Notes: generated from the sequence alone by a model not told the origin. Shown: positions 1 to 8,572, counted from the stretch's first letter. The stretch is 13,732 nt of DNA from Planctomycetaceae bacterium (GCA_020426065.1 JAGQQT010000047.1:1-13732), one strand, 5' to 3'. A program made the numbers and translations.

Positions 1-3000
1 GTCACTGCCGGTTGAGGATTTGGTAGTAGCTACCGGAGCGGCCGCACTTTCTTCCGAAATCACGACCCGGCCAGCCAGGGATGCGATTCCAACTCCACCG
101 GATTGACTCTGGCCATTGTCTGCCAGAACGATGGAGTCTGCAATCACTTTTGTGAATCGCTGCTGGGAACGATTGTCGTAATCGCCCACAACCACATGAT
201 CCCAGACCGAACCACCCGTACCTGGATCCACTGCCCAGTGCACAATCATGGTTTTGGAGAAGTTTCCGGCTGCCTGTGAGAGTCGATACCAGTCACCTGT
301 TGTTACATCGCGACCGTAGATGTCATCCCGGCGATCGCCGTTGGCATCACCAACTGAGACGTCCACGTAATTGGCCAGGGAGGCATCAGTGCGCTGAGTG
401 CTCAGATTGAAACCGGTGCCAGTTGATGCACCAACCACCAGTTGCGAGCCATCGACAATCCCTGCCACATCGGTACGGCCATCACCGTTGAAGTCGCCCG
501 CTACAATCTTGTCGAGCGAAGCTCCGAACGACCAGGTTGCCCAGTTCGAATTCTCAAAGTGAAGCCCCACGGAGCGGATAGCAAGCAGGTTCACCATCCC
601 GGGAGCACCATCGCCAATGACGGCAATAATATCTTCTCCACCGACTCCATCAAAATTGCCGACCAGCAGGTTACTCACGGGAACATTGGTATCAATGCGG
701 CCCCGCTCGAACAGTCCGTAGCTGAATTTCCGATTAGGTTGAGCTGTCGCCACCCAGACCGTTCCAGTGGACTGGGAAATGATGGCGATGTCATCTCGGC
801 CATCATTGTTGAAATCACCGACAGCAGTCGTTTTGACATCGCTGTAATTGCCGTAGCTCCCCCAGATCTGACGACTGAAGGTGGAACCATTGGAGACATT
901 TACTCTCCAGTTCCCTTTTGTGCCGTCCTTATAGAGAGCCGCAATATCATCTTTGCCGTCTCCGTTGAAGTCGCCAACATGAATCTGGCTGACATTCGTG
1001 ACCCTGGCTTCACCTGCATTAATAAAGTTGTAACCACCGGTGGTGTTGGCAACTCCAATAATCCAGTTGCCACCTTCGGCCACATTCGAGTTGGGTACCA
1101 GCAGAGCGTAGTCCTTCAGGCCGTCACCGTTAAAGTCGAGTCCCAGAGACTCAACCGGAACGCCGTGAGTAACACGTCCTCCGAGCACAGACTGCCAGGT
1201 TCCATTCGGAGTAGATGGACGGCTACTCCGCCAGATGGTGCCCGCCACGGTGCGGTAACCTGTAATCGGATCGTACTCTAACTGTTCAGCAGCTGACAGG
1301 TCGAAGTCCACCTTCACATTGGCGGTCCCAACCACCACGTTTCGTACAATGTAGGAGACACCACCAAACTCGACACCACCCACAACCACATCATAGGAAC
1401 CGGCGGGCACTTCCAGTGAGAAGGCCCCGCTGATGCCGATCTCGCGGCTGATCACGTTGTTATTGGCTCGATTGATTGCATACACCATGCCGCCCGAGTG
1501 ACCTTCTCCCACGGAGTAGAAGTCATCATTATTGCCACGGAGTGCATCGGTAAATACTACGCCGGTAATCAGCGCCAGGGAGGTATTATCAACCCCGACC
1601 AGAGCAGTCGCTACTTTTGTGGGGCCGGTCTGATTGCCAACTGTCAACGTACCGTTCTTGATGCCAACCCCGGTTTCATCGTAGCGGCTGTCAAACAGAT
1701 GCCGACGGCTGATTGTATCATTCAACAGGGTCCGGTAAATCTGGTTGATCAGGTTGGTATGGGCATCAATCGTGCCGTTGAAGTTCAGCGGATACTGGGC
1801 GTTTCCAATCAGTTCGGCCAGAATGGAGGAATCGTAACCGGCATCAAATGCACGCTGGTCATAGTTATGTCCATCCGGGTTGACATGTGAGAAGAAGTTC
1901 CGCGTTACCATGTCGACCGAATGATCGTAGGCTGCGTTGTTCAGGAACTGGTTTGGTGCCAGCGGCTGCAGAGACCCGGGCTGAATCTGGGACAACTCAG
2001 TAATGATTGCCTGGGAAAGTCCCAGACGCTGAGCTTCCGCTCCCGGATTGTGTCGAGCCCGGTTGATCAGTTCCAGAAGCAGCTGATCCTGATCGCTCAT
2101 CTGGATCGGGCCGTTGAATTTTGTCAGGTTAACCCGCACCGTGGCCGTATCCATTTTGTTGGGCAGGCCGTTGTCGGTCACACTGACTGTCAGATTGAAG
2201 ACCGGATTACGTGAGAAATCGAGCACGTTCCCGTTTGCGACCGAGATCGCGCCGGTTGCAGGATTGATTTTGAATCCACCCAGAATGTTGCCACCAGTGA
2301 TGGCGTAAGTCAGGACCTGTCCAGCATCGGCATCCGTTGCCGGTACGGTTCCAACAGGAGTGTTGTCATCCGGATGCTCTTCAATCGTAAAGACATAGCT
2401 GTCCTGGGAGAACATCGGATCATTGTTCTGGGGCAGCACGTCAATGGTCATGATCCCCGTGTCAGAACGGATCGTCCCGCCGTTGTCACTCACCTGAATC
2501 GTCAGCTGGAACTGGGGATTGACATTGCGGTCCAGAGCTGCCGAGTTGGCAACCCGGACAACACCTGTAGCCGAGTTGATTGAGAACGCTCCGGATGTGT
2601 TTCCTCCAATAATCTGGTAGGTCAGTGTATCTTCATCATCCACATCGACGGCTACCAGGTTGCCCACCACAGTCAGGTTCGGCGAGAATTCCGGAATGAC
2701 AAATGTGTTGTCGAAGATGATCGGAGCATTATCCCGGTTCGACAGGTTCACAACGATATCGTTGGTATGAGACAGCGGAGGGACGCCGTTATCCGTTGCC
2801 CGGACGCGGAGCGTAAAGGTGGGGTTGTCATCAAAATCGAGCAGCGTCTGATCGTTGACCGTCAGCTGACCGGTGGTCGGATTGATGGCAAAGGCACCCG
2901 TCAGATTCCCGCCCACAATTGAGAAAGTCACGCTCTGACCAGCATCCACTTCACGAGCGGTCACCGTTCCGACAACCGTGCCGTTTGGTGAAAACTCCGG

Positions 3001-5577
3001 CAGGGCAAAGATGGCCGCATTCACCCGGGGAGCTTCCTGGACATCCAGCACATTGACTGTGATCTGGGCCACTTCACTCTGGGAGGGAACATTGTCATTA
3101 GTGACCTGCACTGTAAAGACGAAACTTTGAACTGTCTCGAAATCCAGCTTGGAAGAATCGGCAACCGTGATTCGACCCGTGGTTGCATTCAGGGCAAAGA
3201 CCCCCTGGGTATTCCCGGCAATAATTGCATAAGTCAGTGTTCGTTGTGGATCAGGATCGCTTGCCTGAATGACTCCGACAGACGTTCCGTTGGCTGAATT
3301 TTCCGGCACGTTAAACTGCTGTGGAGCGATAACTGGTTTTTCTGCTCCATCCAGCACATTAATCGTGATATCGGCCGTATCCTGATAAACCACCGCCCGA
3401 CTGCGGTCGGTTACTCGAACCGTGATCACGAACTGAGGATTGGTTTCAAAGTCCAGCAGCGCATTGTCGGCAACGGTAATTTCACCCGTGAAGTCATCAA
3501 TCTGGAATGTGCCGGCGGCATTCCCGGAAAGAATTTCATACGTAATCGCATCGCTGGGAGCTTTCCCGGAAGCCACGAATCCGACAGAGGTATTCACCGG
3601 GCTGTTTTCCGGCACACTCATTGTCTGATCATTGATGATGATCGGCTCGAAGTACACCACATCCAGGGTGTAGTATCCCAGGCTGCCGTAATCTGAGTAG
3701 CCATCACGGGTGTTGCGGTTCCCCACCCCGTCAATACGAACGAAATAAGTTTCACCTGGAATCAGCACAAACGTCATGGCCGCATCCAGCTTGTCAATCG
3801 GAGAGCTGAATGCGACCCGTTTCCCGGTGGAGTCATAAAGATCGATCGCGATATCGAGGTTTGGACTCACTTCGTAGTTATTGGCAATGATATCAATTCC
3901 AGTGACTTCGTAATCCTGGAGCTGAGGAACTGTGAACTTGAAGAAGTCCTGGTCGGTATTTCTTTCGATAATCCCTTCACCAGACAGCAAACCGTTGCCA
4001 TTATCAATCAGCTGAGTCGCAGTTGCACGGTTTCCACCATGGTCATCGACCCGGTAAGTGAATCCGTTGCGGGTTGTGATGATGAACAGGTCATCATCCC
4101 GCTGTTGATGGCCAAACGTAACCGAGTTGTTCGCTTCAAACTCAAAGTGACCATTGCGGAATGGGCCAGAATAATATTCGCCCATACTCCACTGGACCAG
4201 TTCCTTGCCGTAACCGACTCCCATAATAGGAGCCCAGCCGGTTTCTCCACTACCATGACCTGAGTAGTAGGTTTCGTTAAAGGACGTGACTCGGTTTCCG
4301 TTGGCATCAAACTGCCAGCGGCCATCGTGATTCAGCCCGAGCGTGTGTCCCACTTCATGGCTGGCGGCTTCCGCAATATTCTTGACTGAGCCAGTGCCAC
4401 CCTGGAATACGAATGTCGGGACATCAACACCAGAGCTGAAGGAGTTCAGGAAGGCAATTCCACCGACTGAGCTGGTCAACCATTCTCCACGATCCCCGGC
4501 GATGACCACCCGGATCCCCCAGTTCTGATCGGGAATTGGATCCAGTCCAATCCGGACATCGTAGAAACCTGTGCTGGCAGCCCCCGCACCGGTGGAAGAA
4601 TTCAAAGGATCGGTCTGCTCGCCTGTTCCGGCCCCGTAAACAACCACGTAGTAGTCGCCATCGGTAGTGGCCGTGTAGTTCAGGAAGGAGTCTGCAGAAC
4701 CGGAAGCGTTATCATTCGTTGCAACCAGATTCCCAGCCGGATCATAAATCGAAACGACGGTGTCGAGCTGGCTGCGGAGACTTTCTGCATTGACATCCAC
4801 CTGGATCACCTGTCCGGTGGTCACGGTTGGAACTTTGTACCAGTCATAATCTCCACTGGTGTTGCCAAAAGGACCATCGCCGATCCGTGCGGAGATATCG
4901 GCCACCTGACCTGAGGTAATTTGTGTGTCAAAGGCCTGAGGAATCGAACCGTCATCAGTTTCGTTGGTGATGATGTAGGTAATCGACGATCCGAATTCGT
5001 CCTGTCGACGCAGATCTGCCAGAGCGGGCTCTTCGGTGGTGACATCGACATCAAAGGGGATGAAATCCTCGATCACCTGCTGCCAGACCCGCTGGATATT
5101 TTCCAGCTCCTGATCATTGAAGGTGAAGATGTCTCCATCAATATCGTAGGGCTGACTGTCAACACGCTGTCCACCATTCCAGCCTGTGATATCCCCCAGG
5201 GTATCGTTGGTCACATGGCCGTCGAAATCGAGGTAAATCACCTTCGTTGCACCGGGGTTGCTGTGCAGGAAGAAAGTGTTGTCCAGATCGAAGGGAGGAT
5301 CGGCAATCGCGGTGTCCTGGACAGGCTGCGGACCATGAATATTGGGATCGTAAGCGGGAATTCCATGAATTTCGATTCCTGGCTTCAGGACATGATCATC
5401 GTCCGCTTCCGCTCCAGCGAGCAGCACCCGCTGCTCCATGACTTCCAGGGAGACCTGCAACCGGGCAGTGGCCGCCCCATTGATTCTCCGACGCTGAGCA
5501 GGGCGACGGGAGATATCCTTCAGTGAACGATGCAGAACAGTCTGTGACACGCGAGCGAAAAGGGCAAAAACGGACAT
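1..5577 (-). CDS. Giant multidomain secreted/surface protein: metzincin-type protease, PPC, cadherin-like, CAP and FG-GAP repeats (C-terminus off window)
   Basis: An uninterrupted frame of 1859 codons starts at ATG 5577 and leaves the left edge without a stop. Domains, from my own translation: a LEPR-xLL-like motif LEVMEQRVLLAG at residues 44-55; first part of a protease domain (about 100-191, with IYLDFDGH and WQQVIEDFIPFDVDV); a PPC domain (about 220-345); second part of the protease (about 351-465) with the zinc motif HEVGHTLGLNH (H407, E408, H411, H417) and a Met-turn at M452; a second PPC-like domain (about 515-641); five cadherin-like repeats of about 100 residues (648-1150); a CAP/SCP-like domain (1160-1315) with H1219, H1231, E1255 and H1293; a small beta domain (about 1336-1427); then seven FG-GAP/VCBS-type repeats (1481-1810). 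Inference: an exported, calcium-dependent adhesion or matrix protein with proteolytic activity. The start has only a weak GGGG upstream. The substrate is unknown and no precise function is assigned. Confidence 0.9.
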   Translation of the reverse strand, partial: MSVFALFARVSQTVLHRSLKDISRRPAQRRRINGAATARLQVSLEVMEQRVLLAGAEADDDHVLKPGIEIHGIPAYDPNIHGPQPVQDTAIADPPFDLDNTFFLHSNPGATKVIYLDFDGHVTNDTLGDITGWNGGQRVDSQPYDIDGDIFTFNDQELENIQRVWQQVIEDFIPFDVDVTTEEPALADLRRQDEFGSSITYIITNETDDGSIPQAFDTQITSGQVADISARIGDGPFGNTSGDYDWYKVPTVTTGQVIQVDVNAESLRSQLDTVVSIYDPAGNLVATNDNASGSADSFLNYTATTDGDYYVVVYGAGTGEQTDPLNSSTGAGAASTGFYDVRIGLDPIPDQNWGIRVVIAGDRGEWLTSSVGGIAFLNSFSSGVDVPTFVFQGGTGSVKNIAEAASHEVGHTLGLNHDGRWQFDANGNRVTSFNETYYSGHGSGETGWAPIMGVGYGKELVQWSMGEYYSGPFRNGHFEFEANNSVTFGHQQRDDDLFIITTRNGFTYRVDDHGGNRATATQLIDNGNGLLSGEGIIERNTDQDFFKFTVPQLQDYEVTGIDIIANNYEVSPNLDIAIDLYDSTGKRVAFSSPIDKLDAAMTFVLIPGETYFVRIDGVGNRNTRDGYSDYGSLGYYTLDVVYFEPIIINDQTMSVPENSPVNTSVGFVASGKAPSDAITYEILSGNAAGTFQIDDFTGEITVADNALLDFETNPQFVITVRVTDRSRAVVYQDTADITINVLDGAEKPVIAPQQFNVPENSANGTSVGVIQASDPDPQRTLTYAIIAGNTQGVFALNATTGRITVADSSKLDFETVQSFVFTVQVTNDNVPSQSEVAQITVNVLDVQEAPRVNAAIFALPEFSPNGTVVGTVTAREVDAGQSVTFSIVGGNLTGAFAINPTTGQLTVNDQTLLDFDDNPTFTLRVRATDNGVPPLSHTNDIVVNLSNRDNAPIIFDNTFVIPEFSPNLTVVGNLVAVDVDDEDTLTYQIIGGNTSGAFSINSATGVVRVANSAALDRNVNPQFQLTIQVSDNGGTIRSDTGIMTIDVLPQNNDPMFSQDSYVFTIEEHPDDNTPVGTVPATDADAGQVLTYAITGGNILGGFKINPATGAISVANGNVLDFSRNPVFNLTVSVTDNGLPNKMDTATVRVNLTKFNGPIQMSDQDQLLLELINRARHNPGAEAQRLGLSQAIITELSQIQPGSLQPLAPNQFLNNAAYDHSVDMVTRNFFSHVNPDGHNYDQRAFDAGYDSSILAELIGNAQYPLNFNGTIDAHTNLINQIYRTLLNDTISRRHLFDSRYDETGVGIKNGTLTVGNQTGPTKVATALVGVDNTSLALITGVVFTDALRGNNDDFYSVGEGHSGGMVYAINRANNNVISREIGISGAFSLEVPAGSYDVVVGGVEFGGVSYIVRNVVVGTANVKVDFDLSAAEQLEYDPITGYRTVAGTIWRSSRPSTPNGTWQSVLGGRVTHGVPVESLGLDFNGDGLKDYALLVPNSNVAEGGNWIIGVANTTGGYNFINAGEARVTNVSQIHVGDFNGDGKDDIAALYKDGTKGNWRVNVSNGSTFSRQIWGSYGNYSDVKTTAVGDFNNDGRDDIAIISQSTGTVWVATAQPNRKFSYGLFERGRIDTNVPVSNLLVGNFDGVGGEDIIAVIGDGAPGMVNLLAIRSVGLHFENSNWATWSFGASLDKIVAGDFNGDGRTDVAGIVDGSQLVVGASTGTGFNLSTQRTDASLANYVDVSVGDANGDRRDDIYGRDVTTGDWYRLSQAAGNFSKTMIVHWAVDPGTGGSVWDHVVVGDYDNRSQQRFTKVIADSIVLADNGQSQSGGVGIASLAGRVVISEESAAAPVATTKSSTGSD

Positions 5578-5889
5578 CGAAACCCCGATGAATAAAAAAT
5601 TTGTAACTGACCCGTTATGACCGGCACAAACAGGGCGTACCTTCAGCAAATGGCCTCAGTCACCCTAAACGAACCGTGCGAGGAGAATCTACAAACAATT
5701 TCCAAAAATACACGATTTTCTTTAAAGCCTGACGATTCTGCCGACCTCAAGCCATTCGAATTCACTCTCATGTTGTTTTTCTCCAACAAAAAGAGTGTTC
5801 TCAGCCAGGCAGAACCTCTCCAATGTCCCATATCTCCCTGCTGAATTCAGCAACATGGGTGAAATCGGATCGAATGGAATTCTCTCTGG

Positions 5890-5920
5890 AAACCGGCTCA
5901 AAGGCCCGCGTTACCGGTTT
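5890..5920. repeat. Inverted repeat, 7-bp arms, in the gap upstream of the giant gene
   Basis: AAACCGG at 5890-5896 is the exact complement of CCGGTTT at 5914-5920, with a 17-base loop. The pairing extends by GG/CC outside a one-base bulge (5888-5889 with 5922-5923). No U-tract follows on either strand, so it is a weak terminator candidate. It could instead fold in the leader RNA of the giant gene or be an operator. Confidence 0.35.
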
Positions 5921-5931
5921 TCCCAGAAGTG

Positions 5932-5947
5932 CAAATCTTTCGATTTG
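5932..5947 (-). repeat. Small perfect hairpin with GAAA tetraloop on the minus strand
   Basis: CAAATC at 5932-5937 pairs with GATTTG at 5942-5947 around a 4-base loop. On the minus strand, which is the direction of the neighbouring genes, the loop reads GAAA, a stable GNRA tetraloop. It sits 12 bases from the preceding inverted repeat, so the two could form a structured leader. The stem is AT-rich and short, so chance occurrence is quite possible. Confidence 0.3.
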
Positions 5948-6095
5948 TTGAGATCTGCGTCAAGGTTTATTGTTTTTTCCGTCGTAAAATCGGGAAAATC
6001 GCCACAACAGACACTCTGTAAAAATCCAACACCGAACCTGTGGAGCGGTTTCGCAGAATCCCAACCAGAAATCCATAAATGAACAAAAGATCACA

Positions 6096-7067
6096 CTAAT
6101 CGTTCGAGCGTTTTGGACGCTTGGTCGGTCGGGTAATTCGCTTCTTGGCAGGATGGCCACCACTCCTGGCAGGTTGACCACTGCGAGGTGTTCTCCGCTC
6201 TTCGGACTCTGCTTTGGGGCGGGATTCTCTCCGCGGCCTTTTTGATTCTGTCTTGGGAGTCGTTTTCATTGTGGAGCGGTTACGAGTCAGAATTTCCCGC
6301 AGTTGCTCCAACTCTGCCGGGCGAAGAGCGCGATACTCACCTGGTTTCAGTTTCCCCAGCTTGATGGGACCAAAGGCAATCCTCTGCAGAGTCATCACCT
6401 TATGGCCAATCCGGGCGAACAGACGTCTGACTTCCCGGTTCTGGCCTTCTCCCAGCGTGACCTCGAGAAAAGTAGATTTTCCCTGCTTGCCGACCCGTTT
6501 TACCTGCAGGAACTTGAACTTCCCTTCCCGGAAAAACATTCCGTCCTTCAACTGGGTCAACTTTTCGGGAGAGGGACTGCCGGTCACCTGAACCCGATAG
6601 GTGCGATAGATCCGATAGCGAGGATGAGCCAGCTGATTGGCAAAGTCTCCCTGGTTGGTCACGATCAGGAGCCCTTCACTGTCTTCATCCAGACGCCCGA
6701 CCGTAAACAGGCGCACGCGTTCTTTCTCGAACAGATCCACAACGCGGAAGCGGCCAGCCGGATCATGATTCGTACAGATAACCCCTTTTGGTTTGTTGAG
6801 CACAAAGTAGCGGGCTGGCTGTGGGCGCAGTCGCTCGCCATCGAACTCGATCACCTGCTTTTCCGGATCGACATTGATCCCCGGATTATTGATCGGCTCA
6901 CCATCAACCAGCACGCGACCGGTGCGAATCAACTCTTCACATTGCCGCCGGGACCCCAAGCCTGCCGAGGCCAGAAATTTCTGTAAACGATGCTCTGCCG
7001 GGACTTCTACGGGAGGAGTGCTGGTGTGCATGCTGGGTTTGCGAGGGGGGGAGGATTTCTTCTTCAT
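6096..7067 (-). CDS. rluB: RsuA/RluB-family rRNA pseudouridine synthase
   Basis: A cytoplasmic enzyme that isomerises one uridine in rRNA; RluB acts on 23S rRNA (U2605 in E. coli numbering). Numbered from ATG 7067 (323 residues): an S4 RNA-binding domain at about 24-66 (RLQKFLASAGLGSRRQCEEL), the KPKG segment at 92-95, the catalytic motif GRLDEDSEGLL with the nucleophile Asp at D127, and the C-terminal family signature GQNREVRRLF followed by IGHKVMTLQRI (208-230). After the fold comes a basic, low-complexity tail: 20 of residues 268-323 are Lys or Arg. A GTG three codons upstream (7076) is an alternative start; neither has a clear Shine-Dalgarno. RluB rather than RsuA is favoured by the C-terminal signature, but the target uridine is inferred. 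It reads towards the giant protein gene, 518 bases away, and shows no functional link to its neighbours. Confidence 0.93.
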   Translation of the reverse strand: MKKKSSPPRKPSMHTSTPPVEVPAEHRLQKFLASAGLGSRRQCEELIRTGRVLVDGEPINNPGINVDPEKQVIEFDGERLRPQPARYFVLNKPKGVICTNHDPAGRFRVVDLFEKERVRLFTVGRLDEDSEGLLIVTNQGDFANQLAHPRYRIYRTYRVQVTGSPSPEKLTQLKDGMFFREGKFKFLQVKRVGKQGKSTFLEVTLGEGQNREVRRLFARIGHKVMTLQRIAFGPIKLGKLKPGEYRALRPAELEQLREILTRNRSTMKTTPKTESKRPRRESRPKAESEERRTPRSGQPARSGGHPAKKRITRPTKRPKRSND

Positions 7068-7182
7068 GGAATTCACTGTCGTTCAGAGGTGCACCGGTCC
7101 GGGACTGCATATCCACAGCCTGAGTTCAGCAGGCGCGTCATCCGGACAGGGAAGGTGCTGTGTTTTGTGCCAGAATCAATTC

Positions 7183-7191
7183 ATTATGCCA
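7183..7191 (-). promoter_or_regulatory. Possible extended -10 promoter for the pseudouridine synthase gene
   Basis: On the minus strand TGG-CATAAT is an extended -10 element (TGn plus five of six matches to TATAAT). No good -35 is seen 16-18 bases upstream. It would start transcription roughly 110 bases before the pseudouridine synthase start, within the 185-base spacer after the MFS transporter gene. Confidence 0.3.
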
Positions 7192-7252
7192 AAAGCAACC
7201 GGCAAAACCAGTGGCACACGTTAACTGCTGCCCATCCTGCAGGTCCGCGATA

Positions 7253-8572
7253 TCAGGAACCTGTTCCTGAGGCAACGTCGGCAGACTCCTTCATCGCCTC
7301 GTCCGAAACTCCATGCTCCCGTTGAATTTCCGGGTGCGAGCGCTGAATCCAGTTCAGCATGCCTGCGGTGACCAGCATCAAGACTGCCCCGGAAAGATAG
7401 GGCATCAGATTGTACCCCAGCTCCAGCAGGCCATAACCGGCGATCGGTCCGCAAATCCGGGCCAGTGCCGACATGCTCTGCCCAATCCCCAGGACTTCTC
7501 CCTGGTCAGTGTCACCGGCTCCCAGGGAAAGCATGGCCTGCAGGGAGGGAGTGATGGCAGAAAACCCAAGCACACTGACTGGCAACACCACCATCAGCCT
7601 GGTGAATGAACCGGAATCTGAAGTGAACGAACCAGAGTTTGCCACCCAGCTGATCAGTAACAGTCCAACAGACAGGCAGACTGCCCCCATGATTCCCACC
7701 CGGTACACACCCAGTTTGGGAATCAGGCGGCGGACGAGTCCCCCCTGGAAGAGAGTCAACAACAGCCCGATGTAGGCAAAAATATAGAAGTTGTGGCGAT
7801 CACTCAGCCCGATCAGCTTGGTCATGTAAGGCAGTGTCATCTCAAACTGGGCGAAGGCAAAGGTGGCGATAAATATCGTGACCAGCAGCGGAGCAATCGT
7901 TGGATGCTGATAAACGAGTTTTGCATCCCGCAGGCTGAGCCACCGCCGCTCTGCCGGTTTGGAGTTTTCATTCAACGATTCCGGCAACCGCGCCACAGCC
8001 AGCAGAAACGCCACACCCGAAATGCAGGAGGCAATCAGTCCCGGCCAGTGACCAGGGGCAGCAGTCGGATCATCACTGACAAACGGAGCACCAATCAGGG
8101 GACCGAACGTAAACCCGATCCCGAATGCCGCTCCAATGAGCGCCATCCCTTTGCCCCGCTCTTCGCGGGTGGTCGTATCGGAAATGTAAGCCTGGGCAGT
8201 TGAGATGGTTGCCCCGGATATCCCCGCTCCCATCCGGGAAAGAAACAGCCAGGTCAGTGCGGAGTAGCCGAGAAAAGTTTCCTCTGCGGAGAACGTCGAT
8301 ATCCAGCCAAAGATCCCGTAGAAGAACGTGGAACCAAATAGTCCAATCAGCAGCACAGGCCGTCGGCCAATCCTGTCTGAAATCCGGCCCCACAAGGGGG
8401 CGAACAGAAACTGCATTGCCGAAAAACAGGACATCAGCAGGCCGAGCGTGATCTCGCTGGCATGATAGTACAACCCGTAACGGGGCAGCAGCGGAAGAAC
8501 AATCGCAAAACCGAGCAGGTCAATCGCGACAATCAGAAAGATGATCAGTTGGGAAAATTGTTTTCTTGTCAT
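7253..8572 (-). CDS. MFS transporter, DHA1 / TetA-like family
   Basis: A 439-residue inner-membrane protein of normal length for 12-helix major facilitator proteins. Helix 1 carries the acidic residue of the family (D18 in AIDLLGFAIVLPLLPRY). Motif A, GRISDRIGRRPVLL, lies at about 62-75 in the loop after helix 2. A motif-C-like antiporter segment, GIGFTFGPLIGAP, lies at 151-163 in helix 5. A cytoplasmic loop of about 30 residues (196-226) divides the two halves, and the C-terminal tail after about 415 is polar. The family, which includes TetA-type tetracycline exporters, exchanges protons for drugs or metabolites. The substrate cannot be read from sequence and resistance should not be assumed. 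The helix 9-10 loop holds a tandem repeat, SGSFT-SD-SGSFT (313-324). The ATG has a weak AGG just upstream. It lies downstream of the oxidoreductase on the same strand, but probable terminators separate them. Confidence 0.9.
   Translation of the reverse strand: MTRKQFSQLIIFLIVAIDLLGFAIVLPLLPRYGLYYHASEITLGLLMSCFSAMQFLFAPLWGRISDRIGRRPVLLIGLFGSTFFYGIFGWISTFSAEETFLGYSALTWLFLSRMGAGISGATISTAQAYISDTTTREERGKGMALIGAAFGIGFTFGPLIGAPFVSDDPTAAPGHWPGLIASCISGVAFLLAVARLPESLNENSKPAERRWLSLRDAKLVYQHPTIAPLLVTIFIATFAFAQFEMTLPYMTKLIGLSDRHNFYIFAYIGLLLTLFQGGLVRRLIPKLGVYRVGIMGAVCLSVGLLLISWVANSGSFTSDSGSFTRLMVVLPVSVLGFSAITPSLQAMLSLGAGDTDQGEVLGIGQSMSALARICGPIAGYGLLELGYNLMPYLSGAVLMLVTAGMLNWIQRSHPEIQREHGVSDEAMKESADVASGTGS
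7602..7640 (-). repeat. Diverged tandem repeat of 21 bases inside the MFS gene
   Basis: The plus-strand segments 7602-7622 and 7623-7640 are two copies of a 21-base unit (second copy 18 bases long as seen) with a few substitutions. In protein they give SGSFT-SD-SGSFT in the short loop between helices 9 and 10. This is an in-frame duplication that lengthens the loop. Confidence 0.6.

Larger units (their letters stand above)
5578..6095. other. 518-base non-coding gap upstream of the giant protein gene
   Basis: This lies between the stop of the pseudouridine synthase and the start of the giant gene, both on the minus strand. Short open frames exist on both strands, but none has a credible ribosome site or a recognisable product. 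It is AT-richer than the flanking genes. It must carry the promoter or leader of the giant gene if that gene is transcribed separately, but I could not find a convincing -35/-10 pair. Two inverted repeats are listed separately. Confidence 0.6.

Noticed and set aside
442..1281. Plus-strand open frame of 279 codons
   Set aside because: It lies opposite the FG-GAP repeats of the giant gene, whose minus-strand frame encodes recognisable domains throughout. The plus-strand translation resembles nothing known.
2120..3640. Regular similarity along the DNA, considered as a CRISPR or satellite array
   Set aside because: The period is about 300 bases and is explained by five in-frame cadherin-like protein repeats that differ substantially at DNA level.
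4921..5526. Plus-strand open frame of 201 codons
   Set aside because: Antisense shadow of the N-terminal and first PPC region of the giant gene; no family features.
5617..5844. Small plus-strand open frame of 75 codons in the long gap
   Set aside because: No ribosome site, no recognisable sequence, and a similar frame exists on the other strand; most likely chance.
6303..6986. Plus-strand open frame of 227 codons
   Set aside because: Antisense to the S4 and catalytic domains of the pseudouridine synthase.
7253..8572. Tetracycline resistance gene
   Set aside because: The protein is TetA-like only at the level of family motifs. Substrate cannot be inferred, and there is no TetR-type regulator or mobile element beside it.
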